A program made the position numbers and the translations under genes. 64,000 bases of DNA from Rhizobium sp. NLR16a (lineage in GTDB: Bacteria; Pseudomonadota; Alphaproteobacteria; Rhizobiales; Rhizobiaceae): the NCBI RefSeq assembly GCF_017948245.1, contig NZ_CP072865.1:397501-461500 (forward strand). The letters run 5' to 3'. Shown here piece by piece: positions 1-9,690 of this stretch. A model generated the notes under the pieces. The model saw nothing but the letters and a program-made list of their open reading frames with translations, made no database searches and was not told the DNA's origin. Each line of letters starts with the position of its first letter. Within the stretch, counting starts at the first letter, position 1.

Positions 1-1883
<1,883 letters not shown>

Positions 1884-2094
1884 CATTGTTCATGCTCATC
1901 AGCCAGAGGCTGATGATGCCTGACCTTTGTCCTGACGCGCCAAGGGCGCTGCGGACGGCCCGCCAAACGATTGGCGACGGCCTCTGGCCTGTATGGGTGC
2001 CACAAGCACCCGCAGCCGGAAGAGATCCAAAAGACGTGTTCAAAAAAACAGGCCAACGCCTGCCAGCTTCTCAAATCAATAAGTTGCGCTTTGC
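1884..2094 (+). other. 23S-5S internal transcribed spacer
   Basis: This is 211 bases between the two rRNAs. It starts with a short hairpin-forming segment (CATCAGCC...GGCTGATG, about 1897-1914), probably part of rRNA processing. I see no gene in the rest. Confidence 0.7.
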
Positions 2095-2215
2095 CGACCT
2101 GGTGGTTATGGCGGGGTGGCTGCACCCGTTCCCTTTCCGAACACGGCCGTGAAACGCCCCTGCGCCCATGGTACTTCGTCTTAAGACGCGGGAGAGTAGG
2201 TCGCTGCCAGGTCTG
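2095..2215 (+). rRNA. rrf: 5S ribosomal RNA
   Basis: The 5' GACCTGGTGG and 3' GCCAGGTCT ends pair to form helix I. Internal 5S hallmarks CCCGTTCC (loop region) and GGGAGAGTAGG are present, and the length of about 120 nt is normal. It lies downstream of 23S and upstream of tRNA-fMet, as in rhizobial rrn operons. Confidence 0.95.
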
Positions 2216-2281
2216 CAAAACGCAACTCAGTTGATAAAAATCTTCTCTGAACAAACCCAAACGGCCAAGGCCGAAACAAAG

Positions 2282-2304
2282 GGCCGCTCACAAGCGGCCT
2301 TTCG
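2282..2304 (+). terminator. hairpin after 5S rRNA
   Basis: A perfect 7-bp stem, GGCCGCT (2282-2288) and AGCGGCC (2293-2299), with a 4-base loop is followed by a short TTTCGTGTT tract. It looks like an intrinsic terminator or processing stem, but an intact tRNA-fMet follows 140 bases later. Confidence 0.6.
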
Positions 2305-2318
2305 TGTTATAATAGTTC

Positions 2319-2394
2319 CGCGGGGTGGAGCAGCCCGTTCGGCCTAAGATCGATCCACCGGATCGATCTCCAAACGGCCTCACCTCGTCAGGCT
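2319..2394 (+). pseudogene. broken second copy of tRNA-fMet
   Basis: Bases 2319-2337 are identical over 19 nt to the first 19 nt of the intact tRNA-fMet at 2438. After a 46-base unrelated stretch, 2384-2394 (CTCGTCAGGCT) again matches the tRNA (2461-2471). The rest of the tRNA, including anticodon, T arm and acceptor 3' strand, is absent. This is best read as a relic of tandem tRNA duplication disrupted by a small palindromic insertion. It cannot fold as a tRNA. Confidence 0.7.
2347..2369. repeat. 10-bp perfect inverted repeat inside the tRNA relic
   Basis: AGATCGATCC (2347-2356) and GGATCGATCT (2360-2369) are perfect reverse complements around a 3-base loop. A second short palindrome, GTCAGGC-TAC-GCCTGAC, follows at about 2387-2403. 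They lie in the segment that interrupts the duplicated tRNA. Confidence 0.75.
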
Positions 2395-2437
2395 ACGCCT
2401 GACATCGCTCCCGGGCATAACGTCCGGAATGAAATAT

Positions 2438-2516
<79 letters not shown>

Positions 2517-2522
2517 CTTCCC

Positions 2523-2551
2523 AAAAAGCCCGCCTCGTGCGGGCTTTTTGT
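2523..2551 (+). terminator. strong intrinsic terminator of the rRNA operon
   Basis: The stem AAAAAGCCCGC (2523-2533) and GCGGGCTTTTT (2539-2549) is an 11-bp perfect inverted repeat whose right arm ends in a T run. It lies 8 bases after the tRNA CCA end. Confidence 0.9.
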
Positions 2552-2630
2552 TTGGTAACAGCTCGAGAATTTGACGCCTCATCTGCGGCCCGCAAGAAGG
2601 AAAAGCCGACGCAGCCCGGACACAAAAACC

Positions 2631-2654
2631 CCAAATCTTGACCCCGCGACCAAT
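2631..2654 (+). repeat. diverged copy of the tRNA-fMet 3' end (possible att-site relic)
   Basis: Over 24 bases this segment matches the tRNA 3' end plus CCA and following AAT (2493-2516) at 20 positions, in the same orientation, 138 bases downstream. Such 3'-end duplications are what site-specific integration into tRNA genes leaves behind. No integrase gene is in the intervening DNA, so if it is an att relic the element is gone or has decayed. Chance similarity cannot be excluded. Confidence 0.45.
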
Positions 2655-2660
2655 TCAACT

Positions 2661-2735
2661 TGCAAATTTACCCATGCAAATCGCTTGGCAGAAGCACTCG
2701 ACATAACCCTCGACGAGCTTTGCGTTTCTGCTGGG
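2661..2735 (+). pseudogene. remnant of an XRE-type helix-turn-helix regulator
   Basis: One frame reads THANRLAEALDITLDELC, which matches the last helix of XRE/Cro-type DNA-binding domains (consensus LAEALGVSLDEL). There is no start, recognition helix or further domain around it, so only about 25 codons remain. It sits immediately after the tRNA 3'-end duplicate, a position where phage or island regulators often lie. Confidence 0.45.
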
Positions 2736-3039
2736 CGTTCAACTCCCCGGACGCCGACTGATCTGCCGCGGAACTTTCATTCGGCAGCCATGAGAGCCTC
2801 GGCGGTTTTTGATAAGCAAGATGGCGCGGTGTAACCGGCGGAAACGCGAAGCCTTCATCTTGCACAGCGAGCTACTCTTCTCAAAACGTCCTATGCAGAA
2901 CGCATCACGCCCAGCGACGGCATTGTATGGGGTGCGTCGCCGTTGTACCATGTAGCCTGACAAGTGTGCGCAGTGCTCATTGTAGAGCGGAGCCAAAGCC
3001 CCGTCGCGCGCTTCAACCCGATGAATAAGTAGCCGGATC
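2736..3039. other. intergenic region upstream of nuoH, no gene recognised
   Basis: About 300 bases with several in-frame stops on both strands. No clear -35/-10 pair was picked out, although the nuoH-nuoI-CBS promoter must lie here or further upstream. Coding-like but interrupted sequence suggests decayed DNA. Confidence 0.4.
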
Positions 3040-4041
3040 ATGGAACTTATCGTCGCCCTTGGCCTGATCGTCTTGAAGGTCGCGTTCCTGATTGCGATCC
3101 TGCTGTTGCTACCCTTGCCGCTCACCTGGCTGGAACGCAAGGTTGCCGGGCACATGCAGCAGCGGATGGGGCCGATGCGCGTGGGATGGCACGGGCTGTT
3201 GCAGCCGGTGGCGGACGGAATCAAGCTCCTGACGAAAGAGGATCACATCCCGGCTGAGGCCGACCGGTTTCTGTTCAAACTGGCGCCAATCCTGGCACTC
3301 GCCCCACCCTTTGTGGTGTTCGTCGCGATCCCCTTCGGCGAAACTGTCTCGGTCCTCGGCCACGGGATCACGCTCTACGTCTCCAACATGAATGTGGCGC
3401 TCCTTTTCGTCTTCTCGGTGATCGGGATCGAGGTTTATGGCGTCATCTTCGGCGGTTGGGCCTCCAACAGCAAATACGCTGTCCTGGGCAGCCTCAGAAC
3501 CTGCGCGCAGATGATCAGCTACGAAATCCCCATGGGGTTCGCGGTCATCGGCGTGGTCATGCTGGCGCAATCCATGAGCCTTCTCGAGATCGTGCGGGCG
3601 CAGGCCGATGTCTGGAACATCGTCTACCAACCGATCGGATTCTTCGTGTTCTTCGTCGCCGGATTGGCCGAAGCGCAGCGCATCCCCTTCGACTTGGCGG
3701 AAGCGGAAGGCGATCTGGGGGCCGGGTTCCATACCGAATACAGCGGTATCCGCTTTGCCTTCTTTATGGTCAGCGAATATGCCATCGTATTGCTTGTGTC
3801 GGTTTTGGTGGTGATCCTGTTCTTCGGCGGTTGGAACGGCGTTCTGGTTCCTTTGCCACCGCTCCTGTGGTTTGCTCTCAAGGTCGCGTTGTTCGTCTAT
3901 GTGTTTATTTGGTTTCGCTTCACTTTCCCCCGCTACCGCTACGATCAGTTGATGGCGATCGGATGGAAAGTCTTGCTTCCTCTGTCGATGGCGAACATAA
4001 TTGTAACTGGTGTACTTTTAGGGGCCGTAACGGGTCCATAG
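3040..4041 (+). CDS. nuoH: NADH-quinone oxidoreductase subunit H
   Basis: A 333-residue integral membrane subunit that forms the quinone-binding site at the junction of the peripheral and membrane arms of complex I. About eight hydrophobic segments are visible. The NuoH signatures LERKVAGHMQQRMGP near the N-terminus and the conserved acidic quinone-loop region around RIPFDLAEAEGDLGAGFHTE (about residues 208-227) are present. Length is normal for the family. It is the first gene of a rightward group with nuoI 10 bases downstream. The upstream ribosome binding site is weak. It is unusual that nuoH and nuoI are on the opposite strand to the other twelve nuo genes. Confidence 0.96.
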   Translation: MELIVALGLIVLKVAFLIAILLLLPLPLTWLERKVAGHMQQRMGPMRVGWHGLLQPVADGIKLLTKEDHIPAEADRFLFKLAPILALAPPFVVFVAIPFGETVSVLGHGITLYVSNMNVALLFVFSVIGIEVYGVIFGGWASNSKYAVLGSLRTCAQMISYEIPMGFAVIGVVMLAQSMSLLEIVRAQADVWNIVYQPIGFFVFFVAGLAEAQRIPFDLAEAEGDLGAGFHTEYSGIRFAFFMVSEYAIVLLVSVLVVILFFGGWNGVLVPLPPLLWFALKVALFVYVFIWFRFTFPRYRYDQLMAIGWKVLLPLSMANIIVTGVLLGAVTGP

Positions 4042-4051
4042 CGAGGCGGCG

Positions 4052-4618
4052 ATGTCGCGCGCGCAGGACAGAGTTGGAACATGGATTGGCTGGACGTTTT
4101 TTGCCGATCTGGCGAGCGCCTTGGCTCTGACCTTCGGCTACATGTTCTCCAAATCCGTGACCATGCAGTATCCGGACAACGAAAAATGGTTGCCTTACTC
4201 GCGTTACCGAGGGCATCACTTTTTGAAGCGTGATGAAGAGGGCGAGATCAAGTGCGTGGCCTGCGAACTCTGCGCGCGGATCTGTCCCTGCGACTGCATC
4301 GAAGTCGTCCCGTACGAGGACGAGAAGGGCAATCGCCATCCGGCCAAATTTGAAATCGACACAGCACGCTGCCTGTTCTGCGGGTTGTGCGAGGACGCCT
4401 GCCCGGCGGATGCAATCGCGCTTGGGCAACAATACGAATTTTCCAGTTTTTCCTCCGCTGACCTGGTGATCGGGCGCGACGATCTGCTCGTCAAGCCGGG
4501 TAAGGCGGCAACCGGCGGCGGCGTGGTTGCCGCGCGCCTCAATACGAAGAAGGACGTAATTGTCGAGACCAACGAGACGCAGGGCTACAACTGGTGGCGG
4601 AATATCCGGCGAACATGA
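4052..4618 (+). CDS. nuoI: NADH-quinone oxidoreductase subunit I (two 4Fe-4S ferredoxin)
   Basis: A 188-residue peripheral-arm subunit carrying clusters N6a and N6b, which pass electrons toward NuoB. Two ferredoxin motifs are clear: CVACELCARICP at about residues 68-79 and CLFCGLCEDACP at about 107-118. Start ATG follows a GAGGCGGCG ribosome site 10 bases after nuoH. It has about 25 residues after the canonical C-terminal region, ending in an aromatic stretch (NWWRN). It is co-transcribed with nuoH and probably the CBS gene. Confidence 0.96.
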   Translation: MSRAQDRVGTWIGWTFFADLASALALTFGYMFSKSVTMQYPDNEKWLPYSRYRGHHFLKRDEEGEIKCVACELCARICPCDCIEVVPYEDEKGNRHPAKFEIDTARCLFCGLCEDACPADAIALGQQYEFSSFSSADLVIGRDDLLVKPGKAATGGGVVAARLNTKKDVIVETNETQGYNWWRNIRRT

Positions 4619-4663
4619 ACGCGCGCCAGCCATCAAACCGAAGCGCTCAAACAGGAGGCTCAG

Positions 4664-5104
4664 ATGTTTGTCGGTGAAATCATGAAGAACAAGGGTGTCG
4701 GTGTCATCGCAGTCGCCCCCGATCAGACGATGGTGGAGGTACTGAGGTTGTTTCGAGACAACAATATCGGCTTCGTCGTCGTGAGCCGCTCGAACAGCAA
4801 ATACCTGGGTACACTGTCGGAGCGCGATTGCTGCAATGCGATGGCGGAATATGGGGCCGAGGCGGCGGCGATGCGGGTCGCGGACATCATGAACCGCAAT
4901 GTGGCGATGTGTTCGACACAAGATTTGCTGCCCGTCGCGATGGGGATCATGACCCAGCGGCGCACGCGCCATGTGTTGGTCACGGATGGAGGCAACGTGG
5001 TCGGCGTGGTCAGCATCGGAGATGTGGTTAAGCACAGGCTCGACGAAGCGCAGCGTACAGAGCAGGAGCTGCAGGATTACATATGCGGGGCCAGGTATCA
5101 CTGA
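4664..5104 (+). CDS. CBS-domain pair protein linked to the nuo cluster
   Basis: 146 residues made almost entirely of two CBS modules (about residues 5-62 and 72-130), ending in a short charged tail. CBS pairs bind adenine nucleotides and usually sense energy state. Recognisable motifs are GTLSERD in the first module and GVVSIGDVV in the second. An AGGAGG site lies 8 bases before the ATG. There is no attached enzyme or transporter domain, so a stand-alone regulatory role is likely, and its place 45 bases after nuoI suggests a link to complex I or respiration. That functional link is inferred from position only. Confidence 0.85.
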   Translation: MFVGEIMKNKGVGVIAVAPDQTMVEVLRLFRDNNIGFVVVSRSNSKYLGTLSERDCCNAMAEYGAEAAAMRVADIMNRNVAMCSTQDLLPVAMGIMTQRRTRHVLVTDGGNVVGVVSIGDVVKHRLDEAQRTEQELQDYICGARYH

Positions 5105-5172
5105 CGCCGCCAACTCGATGTGATGACGCTGGGGCGGGCAGCTTGCCGCGGAGCCTTGCGGTGCCCCGATCC

Positions 5173-5273
5173 TAGAGCAATTCCAGGAAAAGTGCGAAGT
5201 GGTTTTCCGTCCGGAATTGCGTAAAAACAAAAAGTTAGAGCGGTTCAGCGCTTCCGTGAAAACCTGAACCGCT
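5173..5273. repeat. 101-bp rhizobial double-hairpin repeat, copy 1
   Basis: Two consecutive palindromes: GCAATTCC...GGAATTGC, and AGCGGTTCAG...CTGAACCGCT. The element matches the copy at 20598-20698 in the same orientation at 90 of 101 positions by direct comparison. It lies between the convergent CBS and nuoG genes, where the hairpins could serve as a two-way terminator. Confidence 0.85.
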
Positions 5274-5281
5274 TGAGATAT

Positions 5282-7861
5282 TCAAACCCCACGCCAGATC
5301 CGGCCTGGGCGGTCGACGTCAGGAGTGGGATGCGCCTTCTGGACTTCCACCGCGCATGGATATTCGCCCCGCCGCAGCAGGCTGTTGAGACGCAAGGCTC
5401 CATAGTTTTCCGGAACGAAGACGAGGCCCTTGGGAAACCGCCTGTCGACCTTGAGCTGCGCCGACAGTTCGCCTTGGCCGGAACGCACGATTACCCGATC
5501 GCCATCCGAAAGGCCAAGCTCCGCAGTATCCTGCGCGCTCATCGCGACATAGGGATCGTTGGCGACCGTGTTCAGCGTGTCCGACCGTTCGGAAAGATAT
5601 CCGTTGTGGAACAGGCAGTCGCCGGTGATCAGCATGAGCCGGTCGGCTGCTGTTGGAACGGACGGCGGCGCAAGGAACACGCCAGCCGATAATGTCGGTA
5701 CCGCCCTGGTGAATGCGCCGTCGGCGCCAAGTCCGTCCTGCGTCAACCCCTGATAGGCCGGAACCAGCCGGGCAATCTCGTCGAAAATTTCGCCTCGCGT
5801 CGATGGCCGCAGCGCCTGGTTGCGTAGCGCGGCGACGAAGTCGATAATCGCCAGATTGCCTCGCGCCTCGAAAACGGGCTCACGGAACTTGCGAACATTC
5901 TGGATCCGGCCTTCGTTGTTGGTGAACGTTCCAGATTCCTCGCCATAGCCCGCCGCGGGCAAGACGACCTCGGCCATGCCCGCCGTCTCCGTGAGGAACG
6001 CGTCCTGCACGATCAGGAGATCAGCCGCGCCAAGCGCCCGCGTCACAAAATCCCGGTCGGGATAGGCGACCAGGGGGTCGGTTCCGACGATGTAGAGCGC
6101 GCCCATCCGGCCACCGACGCAGAGCTCCAGCATGGCGTCGAGATTCGCGCCGGGTCCGGACGGGATTTGGGCGTCCCAGTTTCGGGCAAGAGCTGCGCGC
6201 GCCGCGTCATCGGCGACCGCCCGCAGCCCCGGCAGAGCCGCCGGCAGGACCCCCATGTCCCAGGCACCCATCTGGTTGGCACGGTCGAAGAGAAACTGCA
6301 TCGCCGGGCCCTTGCCTAGCAGGCGCAGGCCCTGCAGGAGGTTGTTGAGCTGCAGCAGCGTCGCGCGCGCTTCGGGTGATCTCAGGAGGTCGACGCTGAC
6401 AAGCACGGTGACGCTACGGGCTTCCTTGAGCGCGGTGGCGAGACGATCCGGCCCGTCGCCGCCGGTGCCCGCTGCCGGCCAGCCGATCGTCGCACCGATG
6501 TCCGCAATTGAGTCGCCCGGCAAGGTCTGACCGGCCGCCGCCATGAGCGCGGTTACCACCGCCGCAAGGCTTGCCTCTTCTCCGCCCGGCGGCACGCGAA
6601 CCACCACCCTGGCATCGGCGTCCAGACGCGAGGGCCGCGCCGAAAGCATCAGCAATCCGGCCTGCCGTCGCCGCACGGCGTCTCGCAGCAGGTATTCGGT
6701 GACGGGATTCTCCTCGGTCACGTTGCCGCCGACGACGAGCACGCAGTCGTTGCCGATTACGTCGTCCAGCGGTGCGCGGCTGTAGAAAGTTCCCAATAGC
6801 GGGCCGAGCGTATCGAAGGGCGCGGCCCAGCGTGACGAACAATCAATGTTGTTGGTCCGGAATACTGTTCGCATCAGCTTCTGGAACTGATAAAGCACCT
6901 CGTTGGGCAGGCGAGGCGAGGCCAGCCCGCCGGCATTCTTGGCTTCGACAGCCAGCAGTCGCCGGCGCAGATAGTCCCCCGCTTCGTCCCAGGAAACCGG
7001 AACCAGGGCGCCATCCTGACGGATCATTGGCTGCTTGATCCGGTCCCGGCTTGCAACGAAATCGAGGCCGAAGCGTCCTCGCACGCAGAGAGTTTCGTGG
7101 TTGACACCTTCGTCCCACTTCGAGCGCACCCGCATGAACTCGCCCTTGCGCGTGCCCACTGTCAGCTGGCAACCGGTGCCACAATGCGGGCAGATCGTGT
7201 CGGTCTCTACGAGATCCCAGGGGCGCGCCTTATAGCGGTAGGGGAAGCTCATCAGCGCGCCGACCGGGCAGACCTCGACGCAATTGCCGCACTGGTCGCA
7301 ACTCGCCAGACTGCCCTCGAAGCCGGTGACGGCGGTATCCATGCCTTTCTCGACGGTGCCCAGCGCCACCGCGCCGACGACCTCCTCGCACATCCGGACG
7401 CAGCGCTGGCACTGGATGCAGCGGTTGACATTCATGATGATAACCGGGCTCAGGCGAATGTCCTCGGAGTGGAACACACGTTTGTCATCGCGGAACTGGC
7501 TTTCGCGGGGCCCATAGGCCATTACCATGTTCTGAAGCTCGCATTCTCCGCCCTTGTCGCAGATGGGGCAGTCGAGGGGGTGGTTGGCGAGCAGCATGTC
7601 GAGCATGGAAGAGCGCGTTTCCTCGATCAGAGGCGTATTCGTCCGCACGACCATGCCATCGGTGACCGCAGTAGCGCAGGACGGCTGCAGCCGCCGCAGG
7701 CCCTCGATCTCCACCAGACACATGCGGCAAGAGGCCAGCGGCGGCAGACGCTTCAGATAGCAAAAGGTCGGGATATCGATGCCCAAACGCCGGGCGGCCT
7801 GCAACACTGTCGAGCCAGCCTCAACCTCCAGCGTTTGTCCATCGATCGTGACTTTAAGCAT
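5282..7861 (-). CDS. nuoG: NADH-quinone oxidoreductase subunit G
   Basis: An 859-residue iron-sulfur subunit of the peripheral arm. The N-terminal 2Fe-2S domain (CYLKRL...CRMC...) is followed by the histidine-type cluster segment CPICDKGGEC, two 4Fe-4S motifs (CIQCQRC and CDQCGNCVEVCP) and a CPHCGTGC motif with a fourth cysteine 27 residues later (cluster N7 type). A long molybdopterin-oxidoreductase-like domain follows, with a dinucleotide-binding fold at the C-terminus. The start at 7861 follows GAGGAAACC, so I reject the nine upstream codons. It is much longer than the roughly 690-residue NuoG of the usual alphaproteobacterial operon and resembles the E. coli-type long form. It is last in the leftward operon, 33 bases after nuoF. 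Confidence 0.95.
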   Translation of the reverse strand: MLKVTIDGQTLEVEAGSTVLQAARRLGIDIPTFCYLKRLPPLASCRMCLVEIEGLRRLQPSCATAVTDGMVVRTNTPLIEETRSSMLDMLLANHPLDCPICDKGGECELQNMVMAYGPRESQFRDDKRVFHSEDIRLSPVIIMNVNRCIQCQRCVRMCEEVVGAVALGTVEKGMDTAVTGFEGSLASCDQCGNCVEVCPVGALMSFPYRYKARPWDLVETDTICPHCGTGCQLTVGTRKGEFMRVRSKWDEGVNHETLCVRGRFGLDFVASRDRIKQPMIRQDGALVPVSWDEAGDYLRRRLLAVEAKNAGGLASPRLPNEVLYQFQKLMRTVFRTNNIDCSSRWAAPFDTLGPLLGTFYSRAPLDDVIGNDCVLVVGGNVTEENPVTEYLLRDAVRRRQAGLLMLSARPSRLDADARVVVRVPPGGEEASLAAVVTALMAAAGQTLPGDSIADIGATIGWPAAGTGGDGPDRLATALKEARSVTVLVSVDLLRSPEARATLLQLNNLLQGLRLLGKGPAMQFLFDRANQMGAWDMGVLPAALPGLRAVADDAARAALARNWDAQIPSGPGANLDAMLELCVGGRMGALYIVGTDPLVAYPDRDFVTRALGAADLLIVQDAFLTETAGMAEVVLPAAGYGEESGTFTNNEGRIQNVRKFREPVFEARGNLAIIDFVAALRNQALRPSTRGEIFDEIARLVPAYQGLTQDGLGADGAFTRAVPTLSAGVFLAPPSVPTAADRLMLITGDCLFHNGYLSERSDTLNTVANDPYVAMSAQDTAELGLSDGDRVIVRSGQGELSAQLKVDRRFPKGLVFVPENYGALRLNSLLRRGEYPCAVEVQKAHPTPDVDRPGRIWRGV

Positions 7862-7894
7862 GGTTTCCTCACAACCCTTATTCAGCACACTCCT

Positions 7895-9160
7895 TCAGTG
7901 AAACGGGCACCTCCGCTCCTCGACATGGGCGACGAATTCATCTCGGAAATGCGCGAGTGCTGCCCGCAATCCCATCGCTGCACCGTCACCCAAGGCACAA
8001 AACGTATTGCCGAAAATGCCCTTGCAGAGCATCTCCAGCTGCTCCAGATCGCCGGGCGCTCCATCCCCGCCTTCAACCCGGCGCAGGACCTTCACAACCC
8101 AGTTCAATCCTTCCCGACAGGGCGTGCACTTGCCGCAGGACTCATGGTGGAAGAACTCGACGATCCTGGTGGCGACCTTGACCATGCAGGTGCTATCGTC
8201 GATCACGATAACGCCAGCCGAACCGAGCATCGAGCCGGCGGCAGCCAGCGAGTCAAAATCCATTCTCACCTCCAGCCCGTGCTCAGGGATGACCGGCGCG
8301 GAGACCCCGCCCGGGATCACTGCCTTGATCTTGCGTCCCGGCAAGGCCCCGCCGGCATGTTCCTCGACCAGCTCGCGCAGCGGTATGCCCATCGGCAACT
8401 CGTAGAGGCCGGGTTTGCGCACCTGCCCACTGAGGCAGTAGAGCTTCGGGCCGGGGCTCTTGTCCGGGCCGATGCCGCGGAACCAGTCCGCGCCCCGCAT
8501 CACGATATGCGGCACGCAGGCCAGCGTCTCGACATTGTTGATTACAGTCGGGCTGGCGTAGAGCCCAGCCACGGCCGGAAACGGCGGCTTCAATCGCGGC
8601 TGCGCCCGCTTGCCCTCAAGCGACTCGAGCATCGCAGTCTCCTCGCCGCAGATATAGGCGCCGGCGCCGCAGTGGATGTGGACGGCGAAATTGAAATCCG
8701 AGCCCAGAATGCGCTTTCCGAGATAGCCCCTTGCGTGGGCCTCGGCGATCGCCTGCTCCAGACGACGGATCGCCGTCACATATTCTCCGCGAATGTAGAC
8801 ATAGGCGGTTTCAGCCCCAATCGCGTAGGCACTTACCGCCAGCCCCTCAATCAGTTGATGTGGGTCACGCTCCATGATGATCCGGTCCTTGAACGTGCCC
8901 GGTTCGCCTTCATCGGCGTTGCAGCACAGATATGTCGGCTTGCCGGCGCGCTTCGGCACGAAACCCCATTTCATGCCCGTCGGGAATCCGGCACCGCCGC
9001 GACCGCGCAGGTTGGACCGTTTGACAAGGTCGATAATCTCGTCAGGCGTGTACTCGCGCAGCGCCTTCGCCAGCGCCTGATAGCCGCCTCCAGCCTCGTA
9101 GGTCGACACCAAATGACCATCCGCCACATCGACATTTTTGAGAAGAACCGGCTCGAACAT
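7895..9160 (-). CDS. nuoF: NADH-quinone oxidoreductase subunit F (NADH/FMN)
   Basis: A 421-residue flavoprotein subunit that oxidises NADH through FMN. The glycine-rich NADH/FMN motif RGRGGAGFPTGMKW lies at about residues 51-64. The N3 cluster ligands are SCGKCTPCREG (about 347-357) plus a later conserved cysteine in GNTFCALGDG. Length is typical. It starts 4 bases after nuoE, showing tight coupling within the operon. Confidence 0.97.
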   Translation of the reverse strand: MFEPVLLKNVDVADGHLVSTYEAGGGYQALAKALREYTPDEIIDLVKRSNLRGRGGAGFPTGMKWGFVPKRAGKPTYLCCNADEGEPGTFKDRIIMERDPHQLIEGLAVSAYAIGAETAYVYIRGEYVTAIRRLEQAIAEAHARGYLGKRILGSDFNFAVHIHCGAGAYICGEETAMLESLEGKRAQPRLKPPFPAVAGLYASPTVINNVETLACVPHIVMRGADWFRGIGPDKSPGPKLYCLSGQVRKPGLYELPMGIPLRELVEEHAGGALPGRKIKAVIPGGVSAPVIPEHGLEVRMDFDSLAAAGSMLGSAGVIVIDDSTCMVKVATRIVEFFHHESCGKCTPCREGLNWVVKVLRRVEGGDGAPGDLEQLEMLCKGIFGNTFCALGDGAAMGLRAALAHFRDEFVAHVEERRCPFH

Positions 9161-9164
9161 GGCG

Positions 9165-9683
9165 CTACTCTCCCGGCAGCCGCGCAGAGGCGTGCTCGAC
9201 GCTCGCGGCTCCCGCTATCGCCCGCAGGTTGTCCAGCAGTGCGTTTATCCGCATCACATCAAGGTGGGCGTGGTAATCGTCGCCGACTTGCATCACCGGA
9301 GCCATCTCGCAGGCGCCGAGGCATTCGACAGTCGAGAGCGTGAACAGCCCGTCCGGGGTGGTGCCGCCTTTCCTGATCCCCAGCACTGTTTCCAGATGGT
9401 CTAGCAGGTCCTGCGATCCGCACAGCATGCAGGAAACATTGTTACAGAGCTGCAGGTGGAACATCCCCACCGGTTCGGTATGGAAGAGGGTGTAGAAGGT
9501 CGCCAACTCGTAGACCCAGATCCGCTCGACTCCGAGAATGTCGGCGATCTCTTCCAACACTGGCCCAGGCAGATGGCCATGTACTTCCTGCGCGATCAGG
9601 AGCGCGGGCATGATCGCAGAGCGCTGGTCGGGATACCGCGCCGCCGCCTCTTCGATCTTTTCGCGCATGGTCATCGCATTCAA
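9165..9683 (-). CDS. nuoE: NADH-quinone oxidoreductase subunit E (2Fe-2S)
   Basis: A 172-residue thioredoxin-fold subunit holding cluster N1a beside NuoF. The four cysteine ligands are seen in CNNVSCMLCG and CLGACEMAP (spacing C-x4-C and C-x3-C of the family). Residues 1-70 form the helical part typical of NuoE (YPDQRSAIMPALLIAQE). It starts 7 bases after nuoD. Confidence 0.95.
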   Translation of the reverse strand: MNAMTMREKIEEAAARYPDQRSAIMPALLIAQEVHGHLPGPVLEEIADILGVERIWVYELATFYTLFHTEPVGMFHLQLCNNVSCMLCGSQDLLDHLETVLGIRKGGTTPDGLFTLSTVECLGACEMAPVMQVGDDYHAHLDVMRINALLDNLRAIAGAASVEHASARLPGE

Positions 9684-9690
9684 ATCCTTG

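Noticed and set aside
3920..5230. 436-codon leftward open frame opposite nuoI and the CBS gene
   Set aside because: It is antisense to identified genes and has no domain. It also runs into the palindromic repeat.
7097..9343. 748-codon rightward open frame opposite nuoF and nuoG
   Set aside because: It is the antisense of well-identified nuoF/nuoG. High-GC codon bias commonly leaves long open antisense frames. It has no recognisable domain.
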